In this document: positions 25,346-34,605 of the stretch, piece by piece | How positions within the stretch are numbered: the stretch's first letter is position 1 | Layout of the letters: the number at the start of each line of letters is the position of its first letter | Assembly (NCBI RefSeq): GCF_014873145.1 | Contig: NZ_JADBEK010000001.1 | Span: forward strand, 10,230,001-10,294,000 | Reading direction: 5' to 3' | DNA from: Nonomuraea angiospora | GTDB lineage: Bacteria > Actinomycetota > Actinomycetes > Streptosporangiales > Streptosporangiaceae | DNA: 64,000 nt | The notes under the pieces: model-generated | The model's database searches: none | What the model saw: only the letters and a program-made list of their open reading frames with translations | What the model was told of the DNA's origin: nothing | Translations under genes and position numbers: made by a program

Positions 25346-27673
25346 ATGAGTGACCCGAACCGGCCACCGGCGCCCCAATCCGGGGGCGCCCGGCCCGTCC
25401 CTCCCCCCTCCCGGGGCCGCGACCTGGCCCGCTCGGCCGCGGACGGCTGGCCATCGGTTGACGAGTGGCGCGAGCACCGCACCCGCCAACGCGCCTCGGC
25501 CGAGACCGAGATCGCAGCCGACAAGGAAGGACACCCCGACAACCCCACCGCCAAGGGCGAACAGCCCGACGAGCACACCGCCACAAACGGACAGCTCGAC
25601 AACTCCACCGCCACAGGCGGACAGCTCGGCGAGCAGCGTGCCATAACCGACGGGCCCGGCGCCGTGCATATCGCCACGGGCGAGCCGGACGATGTCCGTG
25701 CCGCCCCAGGCGAGCACCCCGACAACCTCATCACCGCAGACAGGCAGCACGATGGGCGTGCCGCCACAGATGGGCAGCCAGACGGGCGTGCCACCACAGA
25801 CGGGCCCGGCGCTGTGCATGCCGCCACGGGCGAGCTGGACAATGCCCAGGCCGCCACGGGCGAGCCGGACGATGTCCGTGCCGCCATGGGTGGACAGGAC
25901 GGCGTCCACACCGACGACCAGGTGACCACCGGCATCCGGAAGGCCACAGGCAACCTTTACCGGGAACGCACCGGCAGGCACCCCTTCTTCGGGGACGACA
26001 CCGACGATCAGGACGGCCCCCGCATCACCACCGAGGCCCGAGCCCGACCAGACGACCAGTACGACTCCAGCGCAACCGCTGATACCCGAGCCCGACCAGA
26101 CGACCAATACGACTCCAGCGCAACCGCCGACACCCAAATCGGGGCGAATGATCAGCGTGCATCCTGGCTCACTGCCGAGCGCCAGACCGTCGCAGACGAT
26201 CAGTACGAATCGCGCGCCGACAACCAGGCCAGCCCAGACGCTGAGGCCGCCGGGCACCTCGACGACGGTGGCTCCCCTGACGCTGACCCGAGTCCTGCCG
26301 GCGCCGACCGGGGGAACCCGGACGGCGGATGGGCCACCGCCAAAAGGTGGCGCGCCACCGAGGAGGCCGCGCCTGCCGAGCCTGCCAACCGCGGAGACGG
26401 CGGGTGGCACTCCGAAGTGCTCGCGGGGAGCAGTTGGTTCGCGGCCGAACCGTCGGACGACGGTGAGACCGGTAGGAAACGATCGACCAGAGGGCGGCGA
26501 TCCGGCCGCTCCAACGGACGGGCCGGGCGAAATGCCCGCGGGCGCGGTTGGCCATCCGAGGAATCGGATGCCGAAACCCGACAAGACAACGGGCCCTTCG
26601 CCGAAGCTGCCCAGCATGGCCACGACTTCGCCGGAGCGCCAAACGACGGCGGCGGTTTCGCCGGGTCCCGGTGGGATGACGGGAGCCCCGCCGGAGCGGC
26701 ACGCGATGCCGCCGACGTCGCCGGACTCGAGCGTGAAAGCGAGGAGCGCGCCGGAGGCTCGCAGGACGGCAACAGCTTTGCTGGACCTAGGCAAGGTGGC
26801 GGAGGCTTTGCTGGATCTGGGCGAGGTGGTGGCGGCTTCGCCGGGGCTGCGCATGACGGTGACGACCCCGCCGGGGCTGCGCATGACGGTGACGACCCCG
26901 CCGGGCCCGCGCACAATGGTGGCGGCTTCGCTGGAAGTGCGCGAGGCCGTGACGGTTTTGCTGGGGCCTGGCCTGATGACGAGAGTCTTGGCGGAGCTGG
27001 TCGGAGGGGCGAGAGATCAGGCGGAGCTGGGCGGGATAGTGAGAGCTTTGACGGAGCTGGTCGGAGAGGTGGGAGCGGATCCCGGCGTAGGGGCGAGAGA
27101 TCAGGCGGATCCGGGCGTAGAGCTGGGAGGTCTCGCGGATCCGGGCTGAGTGGTGAGGGCTTCGGCGGGGGCGGGCAGGACGCTGATCCGGAGTCGGTGG
27201 CGCGGGCTATTTGTCTTCGTTTGCTCACCATGGCGCCCAAGACGCGGGCCCAGCTTGCCGAGGCGCTCCGGAAACGTGACGTGCCCGACGAAGCCGCTGA
27301 AGCGGTCCTCAGCCGTTTCTCCGAGCTGGGGCTGATCAACGACGAGGCGTTCGCCGAGGCTTGGGTCGACTCCCGGCACCATGGCCGAGGGCTGGCCAAG
27401 CGTGCCTTGGCCGCTGAGCTACGTCATCGCGGTGTGGACACCGACACGGTCAAGGAGGCAGTCGAGCGGCTGGATCCCGACCAGGAGGCGGAGACGGCGC
27501 GGCGGCTGGTTGAGCGCAAGCTCGCCTCCACGCGGTCGCTCGACCCGCAGACCCGCACGCGGCGGCTGGCGGGCATGCTGGCACGCAAGGGATACTCCTC
27601 GGGGCTGGCTTACCGCGTCATCCGCGAGGCGCTTGATCAGGAGGGGATCGAGATGGACGAGGACTTCCCGTAG
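25346..27673 (+). CDS. recX: RecX regulator with a giant disordered N-terminal extension
   Basis: RecX caps RecA filaments. The conserved domain is only the last 160 or so residues (about 614-775), from DPESVARAICLRLLTM through RAQLAEALRKRDV, FAEAWVDSR and LARKGYSSGLAYRVIREAL to the end. Typical RecX proteins are 150-270 residues; this one is 775. The first 610 residues are low in complexity: Asp/Thr/Ala/Pro-rich with repeats (TGEPDDVRAA, RARPDDQYDSSATADT twice), then Arg/Gly-rich with GGGFAGS and AHDGDDPAGA repeats. The frame stays open and third positions are mostly G or C across it, so I take it as coding. ATG at 25346 preferred over GTG at 25334; no clear ribosome-binding site. A shorter protein from an internal start is possible. 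Confidence 0.85.
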   Translation: MSDPNRPPAPQSGGARPVPPPSRGRDLARSAADGWPSVDEWREHRTRQRASAETEIAADKEGHPDNPTAKGEQPDEHTATNGQLDNSTATGGQLGEQRAITDGPGAVHIATGEPDDVRAAPGEHPDNLITADRQHDGRAATDGQPDGRATTDGPGAVHAATGELDNAQAATGEPDDVRAAMGGQDGVHTDDQVTTGIRKATGNLYRERTGRHPFFGDDTDDQDGPRITTEARARPDDQYDSSATADTRARPDDQYDSSATADTQIGANDQRASWLTAERQTVADDQYESRADNQASPDAEAAGHLDDGGSPDADPSPAGADRGNPDGGWATAKRWRATEEAAPAEPANRGDGGWHSEVLAGSSWFAAEPSDDGETGRKRSTRGRRSGRSNGRAGRNARGRGWPSEESDAETRQDNGPFAEAAQHGHDFAGAPNDGGGFAGSRWDDGSPAGAARDAADVAGLERESEERAGGSQDGNSFAGPRQGGGGFAGSGRGGGGFAGAAHDGDDPAGAAHDGDDPAGPAHNGGGFAGSARGRDGFAGAWPDDESLGGAGRRGERSGGAGRDSESFDGAGRRGGSGSRRRGERSGGSGRRAGRSRGSGLSGEGFGGGGQDADPESVARAICLRLLTMAPKTRAQLAEALRKRDVPDEAAEAVLSRFSELGLINDEAFAEAWVDSRHHGRGLAKRALAAELRHRGVDTDTVKEAVERLDPDQEAETARRLVERKLASTRSLDPQTRTRRLAGMLARKGYSSGLAYRVIREALDQEGIEMDEDFP
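26841..26900 (+). repeat. Perfect 30-bp duplication within recX
   Basis: Positions 26841-26870 and 26871-26900 are identical and add ten residues (AGAAHDGDDP) to the RecX extension. Weaker in-frame repeats flank it at about 26640-27130. A 48-bp near-duplication lies at about 26035-26130. Confidence 0.9.
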
Positions 27674-28463
27674 CATCTTCTGCTCCATGGCTCGCCCGGC
27701 TCCATGGCTTGCGTCTAGAGGCGAACAACGTTCTGGTGCGGGCGACGGGGCCCCTCCTTCCGCAAGGTACTTGGGCTCTTGCGCGCCCCGCGTTCTGGGG
27801 CTCGTTCGTTGTGCAGGCCCTGCTCGCTCCACGGCTGGCCCGTTTTGGGGCTCTCTCCCTTCCCTCTGCGGCTTGCCTCGGAGCTCCGCGGCACCGCAGC
27901 TCTTCCCACGCTTCCGTGGCTTGCCGCGTTCTGCGGCTTGCCCCGTTGTGTGGCTTGCCCGTGGGATGGCTTGGCGAGTTCTGGGGCTTGTCTTGTTTTG
28001 GGGGGCTCTGGGGTGGCGGCTTTTGGCCGATTGCTCGGGCTGTAGGTGCTCTTGCATCTGCATTTGCGAGTGCTACAGGGATTGCGGGTGCGCGTGCTCT
28101 TGCACTCGCGCATGCTCCCTTGTCCATGCGCGTCCCCTGTCTTGCCTGTAGGTGTCGGTGGAGATGCAGGCCCGTAAGACACGCTTGATGACGCGTTTGC
28201 TTGCTCGTGACCTGTTCGACGCATAACCTCGACGGCAGTGAGGAGTTACTCCGCGCAGCGCGGATTGCCATACCGGTGAACGACGGACGAACGAGGCTGG
28301 TTGATCTAGGCGGGCGAGGTGTCGGCTTTGCGAGTCGACGCCCGGTCAGCCTTGGCTGTATATCGATCCAGACGCCGACCGGGCTATTCGTGGCGCGCTT
28401 GTGACCCCTCCCGTTTGTGGCCGCGTTATGAGGTGTTGACGACGCGAGGAGGGCGGGGCGCAC
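27674..28463. other. Gene-free interval between recX and rny with degenerate repeats
   Basis: About 790 bp. From 27780 to 28130 the sequence is T/G-rich compared with its surroundings and made of decayed copies of TTCTGGGGCTYG and GGCTTGCC, then TGC-rich short repeats. Open frames here have no family resemblance. The last 250 bp are ordinary sequence with a perfect 15-bp dyad (TCCGCGC-A-GCGCGGA, 28250-28264) and should contain the rny promoter. No tRNA or small-RNA gene recognised. Confidence 0.6.
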
Positions 28464-30080
28464 ATGGGGCCGCTTGTCGTGGTGCTGATGGTGGCGGTGC
28501 TCGTGCTCGCGTTCGGGATGATCGTCGCGCTTCTCGTCGTCATAAGGCGCACCTCGAGCAGTCTGCCACGCGTGTCCAAGGCCAGTCCCGAGCAGCAGAA
28601 AGTCGTACACGAAGAGCTTGAGCAGGCGCGGGAGGAGGCGCAGGAGATCCGGCACAAGGCCGAGACCGACGCCCAGGAGATTCTGCGCAGGTCGGAGGCC
28701 GCGGCCGAGAGCGCCGCGCAGATGCGGCGGGAGGTCGAGGAGGAGAGCCGGATACTCAAGTCCGAGCTCAAGGAGCTGCGCGCCGACCTGGAGCGCCGGG
28801 AGTCCCGGCTGGCCGAGCGGGAGCAGCGGCTGGACGAGGAGGCCAGGCGGCAGTCCGAGCGCGACAGGAAGCTGGCCGAGACCGAGGTCGAGCTGGCCGA
28901 CCGGCGCGAGGAGCTGCTCCAGGTCGAGGACGAGCGGCGGGCCATCCTCGAACGGGTCTCCGGGCTGACTGGCGACCAGGCCAAGGCCGAGCTGGTCAAG
29001 GAGATCGAGAACCAGGCCAAGCGCGAGGCCGCGCTGATCGTCCGGGAGATCGAGAGGGATGCCCGCAAGGAGGGCGAGAAGCGGGCCACCAAGATCGTGA
29101 CGCTGGCCGTGCAGCGGGTGGCGGCGGAGCAGACGGCGGAGTCGGTCGTCAGCGTGCTGCATCTGCCCGGAGACGAGATGAAGGGCCGGATCATCGGGCG
29201 CGAAGGGCGGAACATCCGGGCCTTCGAGTCCACAACCGGCGTGAATCTCATCATCGACGACACTCCTGAGGCCGTGCTGCTGTCGTGTTTCGATCCCGTG
29301 CGCCGGGAGACGGCCCGGCTGACGCTGGAGAAGCTCGTGCTGGACGGCCGCATCCACCCCCAGCGCATCGAGGAGGCGCACGAGCGCAGCCGCCAGGAGG
29401 TGCAGGATCTGTGCGCGCGGGCCGGTGAGGACGCCCTGGTGGAGCTGGGGATCACCGACATGCATCCCGAGCTGACGCTGCTGCTCGGGCAGCTCAGGTA
29501 TCGGACGTCGTACGGGCAGAACGTGCTCAAGCACCTGATCGAGTCCGCGCACATCGCCGGGATCATGGCCGCCGAGCTGAGGATGAACCAGGCGCTGATG
29601 AAGCGCTGTGCGCTCCTCCACGACATCGGCAAGGCGCTCACGCACGAGGTCGAGGGCAGCCACGCGCTGATCGGGGCGGAGATCGCCCGCAGGTACGGCG
29701 AGGAGGAGGACGTGGTGCACGCCATCGAGGCGCACCACAACGAGGTCGAGGTGCGCACCGTCGAAGCGGTTCTCACGCAGGCCGCCGACGCGATCAGCGG
29801 CAGCCGTCCCGGCGCCCGCCGCGAGTCCCTGGAGGCGTACGTCAAGCGGCTGGAGCGGCTGGAGGAGATCGCGCAGTCGTACGAGGGCGTGGAGAAGGTC
29901 TTCGCCATGCAGGCCGGGCGGGAGATCCGGGTCATGGTCAAGCCGGATGCGATCGATGACATCCAGGCCCAGGTGATCGCCCGTGATGTGGCCAAGCAGG
30001 TGGAGGAGGAGCTGACGTATCCGGGGCAGATCCGCATCACCGTGGTGAGGGAGTCCAGGGCCACGGAGTTTGCCAGGTAG
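28464..30080 (+). CDS. rny: Ribonuclease Y
   Basis: Membrane-anchored endoribonuclease that starts mRNA decay, 538 residues. Order of parts: an N-terminal membrane helix (residues 2-27), a long charged coiled coil (about 45-200), a KH RNA-binding domain with [12 protein letters not shown] (about 237), and the catalytic HD domain with HDIGK (about 390) followed by EGSHALIG and AHHNE. The size and layout match the family. The ATG follows a GGAGGG site. Actinomycetes commonly have it downstream of recA-recX, as here. Confidence 0.97.
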   Translation: MGPLVVVLMVAVLVLAFGMIVALLVVIRRTSSSLPRVSKASPEQQKVVHEELEQAREEAQEIRHKAETDAQEILRRSEAAAESAAQMRREVEEESRILKSELKELRADLERRESRLAEREQRLDEEARRQSERDRKLAETEVELADRREELLQVEDERRAILERVSGLTGDQAKAELVKEIENQAKREAALIVREIERDARKEGEKRATKIVTLAVQRVAAEQTAESVVSVLHLPGDEMKGRIIGREGRNIRAFESTTGVNLIIDDTPEAVLLSCFDPVRRETARLTLEKLVLDGRIHPQRIEEAHERSRQEVQDLCARAGEDALVELGITDMHPELTLLLGQLRYRTSYGQNVLKHLIESAHIAGIMAAELRMNQALMKRCALLHDIGKALTHEVEGSHALIGAEIARRYGEEEDVVHAIEAHHNEVEVRTVEAVLTQAADAISGSRPGARRESLEAYVKRLERLEEIAQSYEGVEKVFAMQAGREIRVMVKPDAIDDIQAQVIARDVAKQVEEELTYPGQIRITVVRESRATEFAR

Positions 30081-30180
30081 GTCGCGTCGCCGGTCTGGAT
30101 CTGGAACACCGCGGTGGGTGTCGTGATTGACCGTCGTTCGCGGAGAGGCGATGGATGTGGCGATGCTCGGAAGTCCCATA

Positions 30181-30340
30181 GGGCTGGCGGGTGTGGTGGT
30201 GTTCGGCCGTCCCGTAGGGCTGGCGGGTGTGATGGTGTTCCGCCGTCCTGATAGGGCTGCGGGCGTGGTGGTGCTTGATCGTCCGATGGCGTCGCCGGGT
30301 GTGGTGGTGTTCGGGGGAGGGGACGCGCTGGTCGGCTGTT
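30181..30340. repeat. 36-bp degenerate tandem repeat
   Basis: GGGCTGGCGGGTGTGGTGG begins units at 30181, 30217 and, with changes, near 30254 and 30290. The period is 36 bp. It fills the space after rny together with the 81-bp array; from 30081 to 30591 I see no gene with a plausible start. Confidence 0.75.
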
Positions 30341-30397
30341 GGTCGGGGAGGGCCGGCGGGCGTGGCGGTGCCTGAGGGAGGCTGAGGCGCCGGGGCG

Positions 30398-30585
30398 CGC
30401 CCGCCGGAGTCCCTGTATCCCGGAGGATCGCCGGGGTACGGCCGCCACGGGCCGGTATCCCGGGCGGCCGCCGGGGCACGCCCGCCGGAGTCCCTGTATC
30501 TCGGGCGATCGCCGGGGTACGGCCGCCACGGGCCGGTATCCCGGACGACCGCCGGGACACGCCCGGCGGAGTCCGGTGTCCCGGG
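30398..30585. repeat. 81-bp tandem repeat
   Basis: CGCCCGCCGGAGTCCCTGTA starts units at 30398 and 30479, and a third diverged unit starts at 30560. Each unit contains two related halves (GGATCGCCGGGGTACGGCC and the like). The array ends right at the stop codon of the DppB-type permease at 30592. A minus-strand frame gives 27-residue repeats but would need a TTG start without a ribosome-binding site. Confidence 0.85.
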
Positions 30586-30591
30586 TGAGCG

Positions 30592-31554
30592 TCAGGCAAG
30601 GCGGATACGGGGGTCGAGGAGTCCGTACGCCACGTCCACCAGCAAGTTCGCCACCACCACCGCGGTCGTCGCCAGCGTGACCACGCCCATGATCACGGGC
30701 AGGTCCCCGCTGACGAACGCCTGCACGACCGCCTGCCCCACGCCGCCCAGGCCGAAGACCGACTCCGTCACCACCACCCCGCCGATCAGCGTGCCCACGT
30801 CCACCCCGAGCTGCGTCACCACCGGCGTGAGCGCCGCCCGCAGGCCGTGCCGGTAGATCACGCGCCGCTCGGGCACCCCCTTGGCCCGGGCCGTGCGGAT
30901 GTAGTCCTCGCCGAGCACGTCCAGCATGGAGCCGCGGGTGAGCCGGGCGTACGACGCCGCCTGGACCGTGGCCAGCGTGATCCACGGCAGGATCAGGTGG
31001 CGGGCCCATTCGGCGGGGTTCTGCGAGAACGGCACGTACGAGTCGGGCGGCAGGATGGGCACCCCCGCCATGGTCAGCTGGAAGAACAGGAAGTACAGCA
31101 GCAGCAGGCCCACCACGAAGGTCGGCATGGAGACCCCGGCCAGCGCCAGCAGCGTCAGGCCGCGATCCACCAGCGATCGGGCCCGGGTGGCGCTGAGCAC
31201 CCCCGCGCCGACGCCGAGCGTGAACCACAGCACCGCGCCCCCCAGCACCAGCGAGAACGTCGGCGGGAAGTCGGCGGCCAGCAGTTTGCCGACCGATTCG
31301 CCGGAGAAGTACGACTGGCCGAGGTCGCCGTGGAGCAGCCGGCCCAGGTAGTCCAGATACTGGACGAGGGTGGGCCGGTCGAGGCCGAGGTTGTGGCGGA
31401 TCAGCTCCACCTGCTCGGGAGTGGCCTGCCGCCCGGCCAGCGTCCTGGCGGGATCGCTCGGCGCGACGAAGAACAGCAGGAACGTCCCGAGGGTGACCAG
31501 CCAGAGCACGAGCAGGCCGAGCAGGGCCCGGCGCAGCAGGAACGCGCGCAGCAT
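30592..31554 (-). CDS. Peptide ABC transporter permease, DppB type (second system)
   Basis: Permease of 320 residues, last gene of the second peptide importer. It begins with LLRRALLGLLVLWLVTLGTFLLF and has FVAPSDPARTLAG and the coupling loop DYIRTARAKGVPERRVIYRHGLR. The ATG at 31554 shares its A with the upstream TGA and has GGGGG 4 bp away; a GTG 3 bp earlier is possible. Here DppB is last rather than first among the membrane genes. Confidence 0.9.
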   Translation of the reverse strand: MLRAFLLRRALLGLLVLWLVTLGTFLLFFVAPSDPARTLAGRQATPEQVELIRHNLGLDRPTLVQYLDYLGRLLHGDLGQSYFSGESVGKLLAADFPPTFSLVLGGAVLWFTLGVGAGVLSATRARSLVDRGLTLLALAGVSMPTFVVGLLLLYFLFFQLTMAGVPILPPDSYVPFSQNPAEWARHLILPWITLATVQAASYARLTRGSMLDVLGEDYIRTARAKGVPERRVIYRHGLRAALTPVVTQLGVDVGTLIGGVVVTESVFGLGGVGQAVVQAFVSGDLPVIMGVVTLATTAVVVANLLVDVAYGLLDPRIRLA

Positions 31555-32507
31555 CACGCCCCCTTACGAGTACGGCGGCGGCTGAACAGGCGCTCCATCC
31601 GCGGATCGATGGCGTCCCTGATCCCGTCGCCCACCAGGTTGAACGCGAGCGTGGTGACCAGCAGCGTGGCGGCCGGGAACCCCAGATACCAGTACGCCAC
31701 CCGGTAGAACCCCTGCGCCTCGCTCAGCAGGTTCCCCCACGACGGGGTGGGCGGGACGATCCCCAGCCCCAGGTACGACAGCGTCGACTCGAACACGATG
31801 GCCGCCGGCACCAGCAGCGTGGTCAGCACGATGACGGGCGCGAGCAGGTTCGGCAGGATGTCCACGAACATGATCCTGAAGTCGCCCGCCCCCATGGACC
31901 GGGCCGCCTCGACGTACTCGCGCTCCTTGACCGACAGCGTCTGCCCGCGCACCACGCGGGCGATGGCCGCCCACGAGTAGAACGCGATCACCCCGATCGT
32001 GGCCGACAGCGAGGGTCCGGCGATGGACACCACCGCGATCGCGAAGATCAGGTAGGGGAACGACAGCACCACGTCCATGAGCCGCGACAGCACGGTGTCC
32101 ACGACGCCGCCGTAATATCCGGCCAGCAGCCCGACGACCACCCCGACCAATGCCGCCAGGCCGGTGGCGACCACGCCGACGAGCAGCGAGACCCGGGCCC
32201 CGTACAGGACCCTGATGAACAGGTCGCGCCCGAGCCGGTCGGTGCCGAACCAGAACTCCCCGTTCGGTGGCACGGGCAGCCCCTGGGCCGTGATGCCGGT
32301 GTCGCGTAACTGGTCGTCGGGGCCGTGGCCGTTCCAGGCGGCGATGAGCGGCGCGGCCAGCGCCAGCGCGCACAGCAGGATGACGACGAGGCCGGACACC
32401 ATGGCGACCCGGTCGGTCCTGATTCGGCGCCAGGCGAGCTGCCAGGGCCCGCGCCCGGCTATCCCCTGGGAGGCGACGGCGCCGGGTCTGATCTCGGTCA
32501 GCGTCAT
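31554..32507 (-). CDS. Peptide ABC transporter permease, DppC type (second system)
   Basis: Permease of 317 residues. Cytosolic N-terminus of about 35 residues, helix [25 protein letters not shown], then the DppC signature [24 protein letters not shown] and coupling region [25 protein letters not shown]. The start overlaps the ATPase stop by 4 bp (ATGA). Confidence 0.92.
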   Translation of the reverse strand: MTLTEIRPGAVASQGIAGRGPWQLAWRRIRTDRVAMVSGLVVILLCALALAAPLIAAWNGHGPDDQLRDTGITAQGLPVPPNGEFWFGTDRLGRDLFIRVLYGARVSLLVGVVATGLAALVGVVVGLLAGYYGGVVDTVLSRLMDVVLSFPYLIFAIAVVSIAGPSLSATIGVIAFYSWAAIARVVRGQTLSVKEREYVEAARSMGAGDFRIMFVDILPNLLAPVIVLTTLLVPAAIVFESTLSYLGLGIVPPTPSWGNLLSEAQGFYRVAYWYLGFPAATLLVTTLAFNLVGDGIRDAIDPRMERLFSRRRTRKGA

Positions 32508-33565
32508 ACGACCACCTCGATCGGGAAATGGCAGGCAGCCGCCCTCTCAAGCGCCGGGGCCTTCTCAAGCGCCGTCGCCCCATCAAGCGCCGCCGACCCG
32601 TCGAGCGTCGCCCCATCACGCGCGGTCCTTTCAGGCGGCCCGTCGAGCTGGGGTTCCAGGGACGAGCAGAGCTCCTGGGCACGCGGGCACCGCGGATGGA
32701 AGCGGCATCCGGACGGCGGATCGATCGGCGAGGGCACGTCCCCGGTCAGCACGATCCGCTGCCGCCGCTCCGCCTCGTCCGGGTCGGCCACCGCCGTGGC
32801 CGACAGCAGCGCGTCCGTGTACGGATGCCGCGGCCGGTCGTACACCAACTCCGCGTCCCCCAGCTCGACCACCTTGCCCAGGTACATGACCGCGATCCGG
32901 TCGCTGATGTGCCGCACCACGGACAGGTCGTGCGCGATGAACAGGTACGTCAGCCCGAACTCGGCCTGCAGGTCCTTCAGCAGGTTGAGGATCTGCGCCT
33001 GGATGGACACGTCGAGCGCCGACACCGGCTCGTCGCAGATGATCAGCCGGGGCCGCAGCGCGAGCGCCCTGGCCACCCCGATCCGCTGCCGCTGCCCGCC
33101 GGAGAACTCCGCGGGGAACCGGTTGTAGTGCTCCGGATTGAGCCCGACCCGCTCCATCAGCTCCTGCACGGCCCGGCGGAGCCGCTCGCCGCTCATGACC
33201 CGGTGGATCACGAGCGGGTCGGCGATGATCGACCCGACCCGCCGGCGCGGGTTCAGCGAGCCGTACGGGTCCTGGAAGATGACCTGGATGTCGCGGCGGT
33301 AGGGCCGCATGCGCTTCCTGGGCAGGTTCGTGATGTCCGCGCCGTCGAACCGCACGCTGCCGGAGGTGACCGGATGCAGCCCCGCGATGCAGCGCGCGAG
33401 CGTGGACTTGCCGCAGCCGGTCTCGCCGACCAGGCCCAGCGTCTCGCCGGGGGCGAGCGCGAAGCTGACCCCGTCGACCGCCTTGACCTGCCCGACCACG
33501 TGCCTGACCAGCGCGCCGGTGGTGATGGGGTAGTGCTTGACCAGGTTCGAGACTTCGAGCAGCAT
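32504..33565 (-). CDS. Peptide ABC transporter ATP-binding protein, DppF type, with C-terminal insert
   Basis: ATPase of 353 residues with Walker [10 protein letters not shown], signature FSGGQRQR, Walker B LIICDEP and switch His in IAHDLSVV. The oligopeptide C-terminal domain has [14 protein letters not shown]. The conserved ending (ACHFP) is pushed outward by about 35 residues of Ala/Leu/Asp repeats ([27 protein letters not shown]), an insertion absent from the paralogue at 8971-9939. ATG at 33565 with AAGGAG 5 bp upstream. Confidence 0.9.
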   Translation of the reverse strand: MLLEVSNLVKHYPITTGALVRHVVGQVKAVDGVSFALAPGETLGLVGETGCGKSTLARCIAGLHPVTSGSVRFDGADITNLPRKRMRPYRRDIQVIFQDPYGSLNPRRRVGSIIADPLVIHRVMSGERLRRAVQELMERVGLNPEHYNRFPAEFSGGQRQRIGVARALALRPRLIICDEPVSALDVSIQAQILNLLKDLQAEFGLTYLFIAHDLSVVRHISDRIAVMYLGKVVELGDAELVYDRPRHPYTDALLSATAVADPDEAERRQRIVLTGDVPSPIDPPSGCRFHPRCPRAQELCSSLEPQLDGPPERTARDGATLDGSAALDGATALEKAPALERAAACHFPIEVVV

Positions 33566-34605
33566 CACGACTCCTTCGCCTTGAGCCGCAGCGCGTCGGC
33601 GGCCGCGCCCAGCCCGACCGCCTCGTGCGGCAGCCAGCAGGCCGAGGCGTGGCCACCCGTGCCCGTGCCCACACCGGTGCCGGTGACCGTGGCCAGGGGC
33701 GGGCGTTCGGCCGAGCAGACCGGCATCGCGTACGGGCAGCGCGGGTGGAACGCGCACCCGGACGGCAGCGCGATCAGGCTCGGCGGCGAGCCGGGGATGG
33801 GCCGCAGCCGCCCGCCCCGGTCCCCGCTGCTGCCGGGGATCGACTCCAGCAGGCCCTTGGTGTACGGGTGGTGCGGCCGGTAGTAGAGCGTGCGCCGGTC
33901 GGCCCGCTCCACGGCGAGCCCGGCGTACATGACCAGCACCTCGTCGGCCATGCCCGCCACCACGCCGAGGTCGTGCGTGATGAGGATGAGCGCGACCCCG
34001 AACTCCGCCTGCACCCGCGTGATGAGCTCCAGGATCTGCGCCTGCACGGTCGCGTCGAGCGCCGTGGTCGGCTCGTCGGCCACGATCAGCTTCGGGTTGA
34101 GCGCGAGCGACATCGCGATCATCGCCCGCTGCCGCATGCCGCCGGAGAACTGGTGGGGGTAGTCGTCCACCCGGCGATCCGGCCGGGGGATGCCGACCAG
34201 GCCGAGCAGCTCGACCGCCCGCCTCCTGGCCTCGGCGCGGGAGGTGTCCGGCCGGTGCACCCGGATCAACTCCTCGATCTGCCAGCCCACCTTGTAGAGC
34301 GGGTGCAGGCTGGTCAGCGGGTCCTGGAAGATCACGCTGATCTCGGCGCCCCGGATGTGGCGCAGCCGCTCGCGGTCGAGGTCGAGCAGGTTGACGCCGT
34401 CGAACACGGCGCTGCCCGAGATGTCGGCCCCGGGGGTGAGCCCCAGGATGGCCTGGGTGCTCACCGTCTTGCCGCTGCCGGACTCGCCGACGATCGCCAG
34501 CGTGCGGCCGCGTTCGATGCGGAACGACAGCCCCCGCACGGCCTGCACCACGCCGTCGGACGTGGGGAAGGCCACGCGGAGGTCCGTCACCTCGAGCAGG
34601 CTCAT
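33565..34605 (-). CDS. Peptide ABC transporter ATP-binding protein, DppD type (second system)
   Basis: ATPase of 346 residues: Walker [10 protein letters not shown], signature FSGGMRQR, Walker B LIVADEP, switch His in ITHDLGVV, and [14 protein letters not shown] near the C-terminus. A short Gly/Thr stretch ([13 protein letters not shown]) is inserted before the conserved ACWLP. Its ATG shares one base with the TGA of the binding-protein gene, and its TGA shares one base with the next ATG. Confidence 0.92.
   Translation of the reverse strand: MSLLEVTDLRVAFPTSDGVVQAVRGLSFRIERGRTLAIVGESGSGKTVSTQAILGLTPGADISGSAVFDGVNLLDLDRERLRHIRGAEISVIFQDPLTSLHPLYKVGWQIEELIRVHRPDTSRAEARRRAVELLGLVGIPRPDRRVDDYPHQFSGGMRQRAMIAMSLALNPKLIVADEPTTALDATVQAQILELITRVQAEFGVALILITHDLGVVAGMADEVLVMYAGLAVERADRRTLYYRPHHPYTKGLLESIPGSSGDRGGRLRPIPGSPPSLIALPSGCAFHPRCPYAMPVCSAERPPLATVTGTGVGTGTGGHASACWLPHEAVGLGAAADALRLKAKES

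Noticed and set aside
24179..26914. Open frame of 911 codons on the strand opposite recA and recX
   Set aside because: It is the mirror of recA, a certain gene, and arises from GC-rich codon bias; no start site, no recognisable domain.
27709..28188. Plus-strand frame of 159 codons after recX
   Set aside because: Trp/Gly/Leu/Cys-rich low-complexity product from degenerate repeats, no ribosome-binding site and no family likeness.
30120..30599. A repetitive minus-strand frame (27- and 12-residue repeats) as a gene
   Set aside because: It would start with TTG overlapping the permease stop with no ribosome-binding site, and it runs on as antisense of rny.
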